A DNA stretch of 8,001 nt from Brevundimonas sp. UBA4609 (GTDB taxonomy: Bacteria; Pseudomonadota; Alphaproteobacteria; Caulobacterales; Caulobacteraceae), in NCBI GenBank assembly GCA_002386585.1, contig DGIZ01000213.1, positions 1 to 8,001 on the forward strand. Reading direction: 5' to 3'. The notes beneath the pieces were generated by a model. It did no database searches. It was not told the origin of the DNA and saw only the letters and a program-made list of their open reading frames with translations. Position numbers and translations under genes: made by a program. Of this stretch, positions 1-5,757 are shown piece by piece (position 1 is the first letter of the stretch; the number at the start of each line of letters is the position of its first letter).

Positions 1-81
1 GGACGCCGGGATCCAGTGCTTTGGCTCAGGATGCAGCGCTTGCCGTTCTCACTGGACCCCGGCGTCCGCCGGGGTTAGCGG
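1..81. repeat. Dispersed palindromic repeat, copy 1 (left arm cut by window edge)
   Basis: This 81-base stretch aligns without gaps to 7921..8001, with 68 of 81 bases identical by eye. Twelve of the 13 differences lie in the central part (23..56) and one at base 76. The two ends are complementary: 1..10 (GGACGCCGGG) pairs with 58..67 (CCCGGCGTCC), and 12..17 pairs with 51..56, so the unit folds into a long hairpin with a variable loop. By analogy with copy 2, about 14 more bases of the left arm should lie just outside the window. It sits beyond the terminator of the S10 peptidase gene, in non-coding DNA. REP/BIME-like extragenic palindromes of this kind are common in proteobacteria. No gene within it is supported. 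Confidence 0.85.
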
Positions 82-97
82 AAGAAAGCATGGGCGC

Positions 98-130
98 AAA
101 AAAGGCCCCGGTCGCGTGACCGGGGCCTTC
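98..130 (-). terminator. Intrinsic terminator of the S10 peptidase gene
   Basis: A perfect 12-base-pair stem (102..113 with 118..129, arms AAGGCCCCGGTC and GACCGGGGCCTT) closes a 4-base loop. On the minus strand the stem runs directly into six T residues (complement of A 98..103). It lies 24 bases past the TGA stop of the minus-strand gene ending at 154, which is the expected place and orientation for a Rho-independent terminator. On the plus strand the following bases (CTTCATTTC) are only weakly T-rich, so it acts mainly leftward. Confidence 0.9.
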
Positions 131-153
131 TTCATTTCAGACGGTCGCCGGGA

Positions 154-1743
154 TCAGCGCAGGCCGCCGTTCTCCGTCTCATTGTAGAACTTCGACAGAT
201 CGAGGTGCAGTTGCTCCAGCGCCGGGCGGGCCGTGTACATCATGTGTCCGCCTTCATAGTAGGTGAACTCCAGATTTCCGCGCAGGTGGGGCTCCAGCAT
301 CATCTGGGCCAGGTCGTATTCCGTGCTGAAGAAGGGCGTGGCGGCGTCGTAATAGCCGTTCAGCGCCAACACCTTCAGGTGCGGATTGCGACGAATGGCG
401 GTGGCCAGGTCGACCGCCGTGTTCGGCGTCGTCTGCGGGCCGCCGACCGGCGGGCGGTGGTTCCAGTCCCAGTTGAAGCCCGGCAGGCCCCGCGCCGACT
501 GGCGATAGTCCATCTCCGTCCGATAGTTCAGCGTCGTGGCGATGTAGTCGCGGAAGATGCTGAAATAGGCGCCGGTGATGGCGCTGCTCGAGGGATCTTC
601 CTCGGGCGAACCGCCCACGGCGTTGGCGTCAATGCCCAGATAACGGGTGTCCAGGCGTCCGATCGTCTGGCGACGGTCGCGCAGCAGCTCCTTCCGGAAC
701 GGGCTGAGCTCAAGGCGCAGATTGGCCTGGTCCAGTACCTCAGGCGAGATGCCGATCAGGGCGCTCATCTGCTGGGCGATCTGGGCGCGCTCGGCGTCCG
801 AGATCAGGTGCCCCTTCGACAGGGCCGCCGCATAGGGGCCGATGGCGAATTCGCGGGCGCGCTGGACGTGCTCTTCCAGGCTGGGCTTGTTCGGGATCTT
901 GTTGTGATACCAGGCCGTCGCCGCATAGGTCGGCAGCAGGGTGACGAAGTTCTGCGGATAGCCCGGCTGGCGCACGCCGTAGTTCATGATCGAGGACAGC
1001 AGGACCACGCCGTTCAGCGACATGCCGCGATCTTCCAGCTGATGCACAAGGGCGCCGGCGCGCAGGGTGCCGTAGCTTTCGCCCAAGATGTATTTCGGGC
1101 TGGACCAGCGGTCGAACTTGGTCGTGTAGCGCATGATGGCGCGGGCGAAGGTGTCCGCATCCTGGTCCACGCCCCAGAAGGCCGAGCCCGGCGTCTCGCC
1201 CAGCGGGCGCGAATAGCCGGCGCCGACCATGTCGATGAAGACCAGATCGGTCTTGTCCAGCAGGGTCATGTCGTTGGGCGCGAGGTTGAACGGCCCCGGA
1301 CGCTCCACCACCGGAGCGTCGGTCTGGACCCGCATCGGGCCGAAGGCGCCCATGTGCAGCCATACCGTCGGCGAACCCGGCCCGCCGTTGAACATATAGG
1401 TGATCGGGCGGCGCCCCACCGGCTGGCCGTCCAGCGTATAGGCCACATAGAAGAGGCTGGCCGTCGGCATCCCCGCGTCGTTGCGGACCGTCAGGGTGCC
1501 CGCCGTCGCCTTGTAGCGCAGGGTGCGGCCGTGGGCGTTGATCGAGTGGCTGGTGGTGACTTCCGATTCATCGGCGACAGCGCGGGCCCAGTTCTTCTCG
1601 ATCTGCTCGGCGTTGGCGTTACGCAGGCGATCGGCGGCCGAGCGGACCGGCCCCGAACCGCCGGACGCGGCTTCCTGAGCCATGGAAACGGCCGGCGCGG
1701 CCAACAGAGCCGCGGCGCAGGCGGCGGTCAACAGACGACGCAT
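154..1743 (-). CDS. Exported S10-family serine carboxypeptidase-like protein
   Basis: A 529-residue protein predicted to be an exported serine peptidase of the S10 (carboxypeptidase Y-like, alpha/beta-hydrolase fold) family, which removes C-terminal residues from peptides. A Sec signal peptide is visible at residues 1-22 (MRR, then an Ala/Leu-rich core, with cleavage expected after Ser-Met-Ala), so it should act in the periplasm or outside the cell. Family marks are FNGGPGS at 118-124 (oxyanion/substrate loop), GESYG at 221-225 with nucleophile Ser223, the acid in NGYYDAATP (Asp466) and the base in GGHMMY (His500); the triad is complete. Length fits the bacterial S10 group of about 500 residues. 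The ATG at 1743 is supported by GGGGGAG (1751..1757) seven bases upstream. The gene is monocistronic as far as seen, divergent from purN, and ends before a strong terminator. Peptide scavenging is an inference; the true substrate is unknown. Confidence 0.93.
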   Translation of the reverse strand: MRRLLTAACAAALLAAPAVSMAQEAASGGSGPVRSAADRLRNANAEQIEKNWARAVADESEVTTSHSINAHGRTLRYKATAGTLTVRNDAGMPTASLFYVAYTLDGQPVGRRPITYMFNGGPGSPTVWLHMGAFGPMRVQTDAPVVERPGPFNLAPNDMTLLDKTDLVFIDMVGAGYSRPLGETPGSAFWGVDQDADTFARAIMRYTTKFDRWSSPKYILGESYGTLRAGALVHQLEDRGMSLNGVVLLSSIMNYGVRQPGYPQNFVTLLPTYAATAWYHNKIPNKPSLEEHVQRAREFAIGPYAAALSKGHLISDAERAQIAQQMSALIGISPEVLDQANLRLELSPFRKELLRDRRQTIGRLDTRYLGIDANAVGGSPEEDPSSSAITGAYFSIFRDYIATTLNYRTEMDYRQSARGLPGFNWDWNHRPPVGGPQTTPNTAVDLATAIRRNPHLKVLALNGYYDAATPFFSTEYDLAQMMLEPHLRGNLEFTYYEGGHMMYTARPALEQLHLDLSKFYNETENGGLR

Positions 1744-1945
1744 TCAGGTACTCCCCCTTGGATGCCGGACTCTCCGGCGCATCGACGCTAACGCCGCCGT
1801 TTCCGAAGAAGCAACGGAGTTTCCGGCAGTTCGGCGACAATCGTTCGGCGGCGACGCGCCCCTCCTCTTCGCCACGCCCTCCCTCTTGCTAAGTCGCTTT
1901 CGGGGCCGCATGGCAGTCGCGCCTTCTTTCACGCGTGAGCCGCCC
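1744..1945. promoter_or_regulatory. Divergent intergenic region between S10 peptidase and purN
   Basis: These 202 bases must carry the promoters of both divergent genes, but I find no convincing -35/-10 pair in either direction. Visible structure is limited. The 8-base word GTTCGGCG occurs twice in the same orientation (1829..1836 and 1843..1850, 14 bases start to start). A small hairpin, GCCGGA-ctc-TCCGGC (1764..1778), falls in the S10 gene leader. GCTAAG (1888..1893) is a possible but weak -10-like word for purN. Reading the region as regulatory is inferred from gene orientation, not from a recognised operator. Confidence 0.4.
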
Positions 1946-2530
1946 ATGTCCGTCGCCAAAACCCGCGTCGCCGTCCTGATCTCGGGAACCGGCTCGAACA
2001 TGGCCAGCCTGATCGCGGCCGGCGGGACGGCGGACGCGCCGTATGAGGTCGTGGTCGTCATCTCCAATATCGCAGGCGCGGGCGGTCTGGCGAAGGCCGA
2101 GGCGGCTGGCGTCGAGGCGCTGACCGTCGAGCACAAGCCCTTCGGCAAGGACCGCGAGGCGCACGAGCGCGCCATCGACGCCCTGCTGGCCGAACGCGGC
2201 GTCCAGGTCGTGGCCCTGGCCGGATACATGCGTCTGCTGACCCCGTGGTTGGTCGGGAAATGGGCCGGCCGGATGCTGAACATCCACCCGTCGCTGCTGC
2301 CGCTCTATCCGGGGCTGAACACCCACGCCCGCGCCATCGAGGCCGGCGACCTTGAGGCGGGCTGCACCGTCCACATCGTCACCGAGGGCGTCGACGAAGG
2401 CCCTGTCCTGGGCCAGGCGCGCGTGCCGATCCAGCCCGACGACACGCCGGACATCCTGGCCGAACGGGTCAAGACGGCGGAGCACGGCCTTTATCCCCAG
2501 GCGCTCGCCGATTTCGTCCGCCGCTCGTAA
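1946..2530 (+). CDS. purN: Phosphoribosylglycinamide formyltransferase PurN
   Basis: A 194-residue cytoplasmic enzyme that transfers the formyl group of 10-formyltetrahydrofolate to glycinamide ribonucleotide, the third step of de novo purine synthesis. The N-terminal ISGTGSN (12-18) is the phosphate-binding loop. The catalytic region reads LNIHPSLLP, with Asn112 and His114 matching the family's catalytic Asn and His, and GVDEGP supplies the catalytic Asp150. Length is close to E. coli PurN (212). The frame stays open far upstream (to about 1682), but homology starts at MSVAKTRVAVLISG, so ATG 1946 is chosen; an in-frame ATG at 1910 would add 12 residues without family similarity. The ribosome-binding site is weak (GTGAG, 1935..1939). 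No purM precedes it, although purM and purN are adjacent in many bacteria. No terminator follows, so some read-through into the peptidase gene 116 bases downstream is possible. Confidence 0.96.
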   Translation: MSVAKTRVAVLISGTGSNMASLIAAGGTADAPYEVVVVISNIAGAGGLAKAEAAGVEALTVEHKPFGKDREAHERAIDALLAERGVQVVALAGYMRLLTPWLVGKWAGRMLNIHPSLLPLYPGLNTHARAIEAGDLEAGCTVHIVTEGVDEGPVLGQARVPIQPDDTPDILAERVKTAEHGLYPQALADFVRRS

Positions 2531-2646
2531 TCCTTAACGATTTTTAATGCGACAGGCCGTCGCAGGCGGGCGCAGTTTGCCGGCAAGCACGAATGCGCCG
2601 TCTCACTGGCGCAATCGCGCACGTCTGCACCACTGGGAAAGACCCG
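2531..2646 (+). promoter_or_regulatory. Leader/promoter region of the M13 peptidase, with CtrA-like half-sites
   Basis: This 116-base gap begins with an A/T-rich island unusual for this GC-rich window: TTAAC at 2534..2538 and TTAA again at 2544..2547, separated by six bases. The Caulobacter cell-cycle regulator CtrA binds TTAA-N7-TTAA(C); the spacing here is one base short, so the match is suggestive only. A 10-base perfect palindrome TTGCCGGCAA (2577..2586) and a 6-bp hairpin TGCGCC/GGCGCA (2594..2613) follow. GGGAAA (2635..2640) is the likely ribosome-binding site. No clear purN terminator is present. Confidence 0.35.
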
Positions 2647-4719
2647 ATGATGAAAACTCGCCTGATGGGCGCCGCCGCCATGGCCGTCGCCCTCGCCTTC
2701 TCGGCCCAGCCGACCCTTGCTCAATCGAATTTGGCTCAACACGCCCACGCTTCGGCGGCCGCCTCGACCTCGCCCGAGATCAAGCCCTGGGGCTTTGATC
2801 TGGACGGCCGCGACCTGACGGTGAATCCGGGCGACGACTTCAACGCCTACGCCAACGGCGTCTATCTGAAGAACACCGAGATTCCGGCCGACAAGGCCCG
2901 CTTCGGCCCGTTCGACGTCCTGTATGAGAATTCGCAGGCCCAACTGCGCGCCATCATCGAGGCCAGCGCCGCCAACCCGACCAACGCCAACGCCCAAAAG
3001 GTCGGCGCCCTGTACGCCAGCTTCATGGACGAGGCCCGCGTCAACCAGCTGGGCGCCCAGCCCCTGGCCGCCGACCTGGCCGCCATCCGCGCCGTGGCGA
3101 ACCACAGCGACATGGCCCGCCTGATGGGCGCCAGCCACGAAGGCTTCGGCGGCTCCCTGTTCGGCCTGGCGGTGTTCGAGGACCTGCAGGATCCCAACGT
3201 CAACTCAGCCTATCTGGGTCAGGGCGGTCTGGGCCTGCCGGACCGCGACTATTATCTGAAGCCCGACTTCGCCACGCAGCGCGAAGCCTATGTCGCCTAT
3301 GTGGAGCGCGCCCTGACCGCCGCCGGGTGGAGCAACCCGGCCCAGGCCGCCGCCGACATCCTGGCCTTCGAGACCAAGGTGGCCGAGAAGCACTGGACCA
3401 CGGTCGAGCGTCGCCAGATCGACAAGATCTACAACCCGACCCCGGCGGCGCAGCTGTCGACCTTTGCGCCGGGCTTCGACTGGGCCGCCTTCCTGCAAGC
3501 CTCCAAGGTCGAGAGCGTGCCGACCCTGGTGCTGATGGAGAACACCGCCATCCCCGGCATCGCCCAGGTGTTCGCCGACACCCCGATCGAGACCCTGAAG
3601 GCCTGGCAGGCCTTCCAGACCGTCGATCAGGCCAGCCCCTATCTGTCCGACGCCTTCGTCGACTCGCGCTTCGAGTTCCGCGGCAAGACGCTGCGCGGCC
3701 AACCCGAGAACCGCCCGCGCTGGAACCGCGGCGTGGTTCTGGTCGACGGCCAGCTGGGCGAGGTGCTGGGCCAGGAGTACGTCCGCCTGCACTTCCCCGC
3801 CTCGTCCAAGACGCAGATGGAGCAGTTGGTCGCCAACCTCAGCGCCGCCATGACCGAGCGCCTGAAGGCTCTAGACTGGATGAGCGAGGCCACGCGCGAG
3901 CAGGCCCTGCTGAAGATGTCCAAGTTCGGGGTGAAGATCGGCTATCCCGAGAAGTGGCGCGACTATGACGGGCTGGAGCTGAAGGCCGACGACCTCTACG
4001 GCAACGTCGAGCGCGCCGCCGCCTTCGACTGGGCCTGGAACCGCGGCAAGATCGGCCAGCCCGTCGATCCGCTGGAGTGGGGGATGACGCCCCAGACGGT
4101 GAACGCCTATTACAACCCGCCGCGCAACGAAATCGTCTTCCCGGCCGCCATCCTGCAGGCGCCCTTCTTCGACCCGAACGCCGATCCGGCGGTCAACTAC
4201 GGCGGCATCGGCGCTGTGATCGGTCACGAGATCACCCACGGCTTCGACGACCAGGGCCGCAAGACCGACGCCAACGGCGTGCTGCGCGACTGGTGGACCC
4301 CGGAGGACGCCGCCCGCTTCGAGGAACGCGCCAAGACCCTGGGCGCCATCTACTCCGCCGAAGAGCCCGTGCCGGGGATGCACATCAACGGCGACCTGAC
4401 GATGGGCGAGAACATCGCCGATCTGGGCGGTCTGCTGATGGCGCTGGACGCCTATAAGCGCAGCCTGAACGGCCAGCCGGCCCCGGTGATCGACGGCCTG
4501 ACGGGCGAGCAACGCGTCTTCCTGGGCTGGGCCCAGGTGTGGCGCGAGAAATCGCGTGACGAAGCTCTGAAAGAGCAGCTGACCACCGACCCGCACTCGC
4601 CCGGCATGGCGCGCGCCGCCACCCCGCCGCGCAACATCGACGCCTGGTACGCCGCCTTCGGCGTCACCCCAGACCAGGCGGAATTCATCGCCCCCGAGAA
4701 GCGCGCCCGCATCTGGTAA
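2647..4719 (+). CDS. Exported M13-family zinc metallopeptidase (neprilysin/PepO-like)
   Basis: A 690-residue zinc endopeptidase of family M13, which cuts short peptides. Residues 1-25 form a Sec signal peptide (MMKTRL, hydrophobic Ala-rich core, cleavage expected after Thr-Leu-Ala), so it should be periplasmic or secreted; no lipobox is seen. The N-terminal M13 domain begins around residue 47. The substrate-binding motif NAYYN is at 486-490, the zinc site HEITH at 527-531 (ligands His527 and His531, catalytic Glu528), the third ligand Glu588 is in GENIADLGG with the supporting Asp592, and DPHSPGMAR (648-656) holds the conserved late His650 and Arg656. Length matches bacterial M13 enzymes. ATG 2647 is preferred because GGGAAA lies six bases upstream; ATG 2650 is nearly equivalent. 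Earlier in-frame starts (for example 2593) would place non-signal sequence before the signal peptide. It is convergent with a small lipoprotein gene. The physiological substrate is unknown. Confidence 0.95.
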   Translation: MMKTRLMGAAAMAVALAFSAQPTLAQSNLAQHAHASAAASTSPEIKPWGFDLDGRDLTVNPGDDFNAYANGVYLKNTEIPADKARFGPFDVLYENSQAQLRAIIEASAANPTNANAQKVGALYASFMDEARVNQLGAQPLAADLAAIRAVANHSDMARLMGASHEGFGGSLFGLAVFEDLQDPNVNSAYLGQGGLGLPDRDYYLKPDFATQREAYVAYVERALTAAGWSNPAQAAADILAFETKVAEKHWTTVERRQIDKIYNPTPAAQLSTFAPGFDWAAFLQASKVESVPTLVLMENTAIPGIAQVFADTPIETLKAWQAFQTVDQASPYLSDAFVDSRFEFRGKTLRGQPENRPRWNRGVVLVDGQLGEVLGQEYVRLHFPASSKTQMEQLVANLSAAMTERLKALDWMSEATREQALLKMSKFGVKIGYPEKWRDYDGLELKADDLYGNVERAAAFDWAWNRGKIGQPVDPLEWGMTPQTVNAYYNPPRNEIVFPAAILQAPFFDPNADPAVNYGGIGAVIGHEITHGFDDQGRKTDANGVLRDWWTPEDAARFEERAKTLGAIYSAEEPVPGMHINGDLTMGENIADLGGLLMALDAYKRSLNGQPAPVIDGLTGEQRVFLGWAQVWREKSRDEALKEQLTTDPHSPGMARAATPPRNIDAWYAAFGVTPDQAEFIAPEKRARIW

Positions 4720-4747
4720 AGCGGCGCGTCCGGCGACGGGCAAAAGG

Positions 4748-4781
4748 AAAGGGCGTCGGCTTCGCGGCCGACGCCCTTTTT
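4748..4781. terminator. Probably bidirectional intrinsic terminator between convergent genes
   Basis: A 10-base-pair perfect GC-rich stem (GGGCGTCGGC 4751..4760 with GCCGACGCCC 4767..4776) has loop TTCGCG and extends by three A-T pairs (4748..4750 with 4777..4779). On the plus strand it runs into TTTTT (4777..4781), ending the M13 peptidase transcript 28 bases after its stop. On the minus strand it is followed by TTTCCTTTTG, adequate to end the lipoprotein transcript whose stop is at 4804. One hairpin therefore serves both convergent genes. Confidence 0.88.
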
Positions 4782-4803
4782 GTTTCGCCTTGCGGAGAAA
4801 GCC

Positions 4804-5016
4804 TTACTCGTGCGGCTTCTTCGGCGTAGTGGCCGCGCCCGCGACGGCGCCGATGGCCGCACCGGCGACCGTCGCGCCGGTGTTGCCGCCGATCGCCTGA
4901 CCGGCGACCGCGCCGCCCAGGGCGCCCGTGGCGGCGCGTTGTTCCGTAGTCGTGCCGCAGGCGGCCAGCAGGGCCGTCAGACCGAGCACCGGGGCAAGCT
5001 TCAGCATCGTCTTCAT
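4804..5016 (-). CDS. Small glycine-zipper outer-membrane lipoprotein
   Basis: A 70-residue precursor with a type II signal: Lys2 and Lys6, a hydrophobic core, and lipobox LAAC with acylated Cys20. The mature protein is only about 51 residues. Residue +2 is Gly rather than Asp, which favours outer-membrane sorting. The mature part carries regular GxxxG spacing (Gly31, 35, 39, 43, then Gly52, 56, 60), the hallmark of glycine-zipper helices that pack together, and ends in a charged tail (PKKPHE). It resembles the glycine-zipper/YMGG-like small lipoproteins of proteobacteria; their exact roles are mostly unknown. ATG 5016 is chosen because AAGGA (5025..5029) lies eight bases upstream; an ATG at 5025 would overlap that site and leave no usable ribosome-binding site. 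The gene converges on the M13 peptidase. A terminator-like hairpin lies about 48 bases upstream of its start. Confidence 0.85.
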   Translation of the reverse strand: MKTMLKLAPVLGLTALLAACGTTTEQRAATGALGGAVAGQAIGGNTGATVAGAAIGAVAGAATTPKKPHE

Positions 5017-5058
5017 GGCGGTCATCCTTGTTCTTCTTCGAGAGACAGCGTGACCATG

Positions 5059-5098
5059 AAAACGAAACGGCCCGCCCCCGGGTTCCGAGGGCGGGCCG
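5059..5098 (-). terminator. Second terminator-like hairpin, upstream of the lipoprotein gene
   Basis: A perfect 10-base-pair stem pairs CGGCCCGCCC (5068..5077) with GGGCGGGCCG (5089..5098) around an 11-base loop. On the minus strand it is followed by TTTCGTTTT (complement of 5059..5067), a fair though interrupted T tract. It lies between ndk and the lipoprotein gene, both on the minus strand. It is either a back-up terminator for ndk or a hairpin in the leader of the lipoprotein transcript that could attenuate it. The sequence cannot decide between these. Confidence 0.7.
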
Positions 5099-5112
5099 AA
5101 TTGTCACACAGC

Positions 5113-5196
5113 TTGACCGCAAACGATCAGGCCGCGTCGGGTCGAAAAGACGAAGCCTTTTGACCGCGGCTCAGAAAAACAGGCCGCGCCGGGTCG
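5113..5196. repeat. Imperfect direct repeat overlapping the ndk terminator
   Basis: Unit A (5113..5144) is TTGACCGC, seven bases, then CAGGCCGCGTCGGGTCG. Unit B (5160..5196) is TTGACCGC, twelve bases, then CAGGCCGCGCCGGGTCG. The paired blocks match at 8 of 8 and 16 of 17 bases; only the spacer differs in length. The right block of unit B is the left arm (plus-strand order) of the ndk terminator, so unit A looks like a partial copy of that arm that lost its T run. Confidence 0.7.
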
Positions 5197-5226
5197 GGAG
5201 GTCCCGAAGGGCCGACCAGCGCGGCC
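5175..5226 (-). terminator. Primary intrinsic terminator of ndk
   Basis: GGCCGCGC (5182..5189) pairs with GCGCGGCC (5219..5226), and after a small asymmetric internal loop GGTCGG (5192..5197) pairs with CCGACC (5212..5217). On the minus strand the stem is followed by TGTTTTTC, with five T residues complementary to 5175..5179. The hairpin starts eight bases past the ndk stop codon, the right place for a Rho-independent terminator of ndk. Confidence 0.82.
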
Positions 5227-5234
5227 CCTCAAGA

Positions 5235-5654
5235 TCAGCCGACGATGTCAGCGTCGGTGAAGAACTGCTCGATCTCGATCTTGGCGTTGTCCAGCGAGTC
5301 CGAACCATGGACCGAGTTCTCGCCGATCGACAGGGCGAACAGCTTGCGGATGGTGCCTTCGGCGGCGTCGTTCGGGTTGGTGGCGCCCATGACTTCGCGG
5401 TACTTGGCGACGGCGTTGTCGCCTTCCAGCACCTGCACGACCACCGGCTCGGCGATCATCTGCGAGACCAGTTCGCCGTAGAAGGGACGCTCGGCGTGCA
5501 CTTCGTAGAATTTCTTGGCCTGGGCTTCGGTCAGCTTGACGCGGCGTTGGCCGACGATGCGCAGGCCGGCGCCTTCGATGACGGAGTTGATGGCGCCCGT
5601 CAGGTTGCGGCGGGTGGCGTCCGGCTTGATGATCGAGAACGTGCGTTCGGTCAT
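5235..5654 (-). CDS. ndk: Nucleoside diphosphate kinase
   Basis: A 139-residue cytoplasmic enzyme that moves the terminal phosphate of ATP onto nucleoside diphosphates through a phosphohistidine intermediate, keeping NTP and dNTP pools balanced. The family's features are all present: N-terminal FSIIKPDA with Lys10, [14 protein letters not shown] (90-103) and the active-site signature NSVHGSDS (113-120) with phosphorylated His116. Length is close to E. coli Ndk (143). ATG 5654 is the natural start, since homology begins at residue 3; AAGAAG (5663..5668) eight bases upstream is a plausible ribosome-binding site. A promoter is visible at 5693..5721 and a terminator just after the stop, so the gene looks monocistronic. 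It is divergent from the ABC-F gene. Confidence 0.98.
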   Translation of the reverse strand: MTERTFSIIKPDATRRNLTGAINSVIEGAGLRIVGQRRVKLTEAQAKKFYEVHAERPFYGELVSQMIAEPVVVQVLEGDNAVAKYREVMGATNPNDAAEGTIRKLFALSIGENSVHGSDSLDNAKIEIEQFFTDADIVG

Positions 5655-5692
5655 GGGAGTGACTTCTTGTTTGGGAGTTTGAGGGTCGGCGG

Positions 5693-5721
5693 CTTATAGC
5701 GAGCGCCGCACATCTTTCCAA
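5693..5721 (-). promoter_or_regulatory. Predicted ndk promoter
   Basis: On the minus strand TTGGAA (complement of 5716..5721) is followed after exactly 17 bases by TATAAG (complement of 5693..5698). The -35 matches 4 of 6 and the -10 matches 5 of 6 bases of the sigma-70 consensus, and the extended word GCTATAA also fits the alphaproteobacterial GCTANA-type -10. Transcription would start near 5686, giving a leader of roughly 30 bases before the ndk ATG. This is a prediction from spacing and consensus only. Confidence 0.7.
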
Positions 5722-5757
5722 TATCCCCGCGCGTAAGCCTTTTTCTTTCCGGTTCCC

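Noticed and set aside
205..1791. A 528-codon open frame on the plus strand covering almost the whole S10 peptidase gene.
   Set aside because: The product is Arg/Gly/Val/His-rich with no recognisable domain or plausible ribosome-binding site. Such long antisense frames arise routinely opposite high-GC genes. The minus-strand frame has a signal peptide, catalytic triad, ribosome-binding site and terminator.
1682..1945. A long N-terminal extension of the purN frame, starting at ATG 1682.
   Set aside because: It would overlap the start of the S10 gene on the other strand, and the extra residues resemble no PurN sequence; family homology starts at 1946.
2593..2646. Earlier M13 peptidase start at 2593.
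   Set aside because: It would put 18 residues ahead of a normal signal peptide, and the good ribosome-binding site lies before 2647.
3871..4743. Antisense open frames opposite the M13 gene (3871..4743, 3205..3792, 2491..3138).
   Set aside because: Composition-driven shadows with no family similarity, overlapping a complete, well-conserved gene.
5017..5025. Lipoprotein start at ATG 5025.
   Set aside because: The only purine-rich site, AAGGA (5025..5029), would overlap or abut this codon, whereas it is eight bases from ATG 5016.
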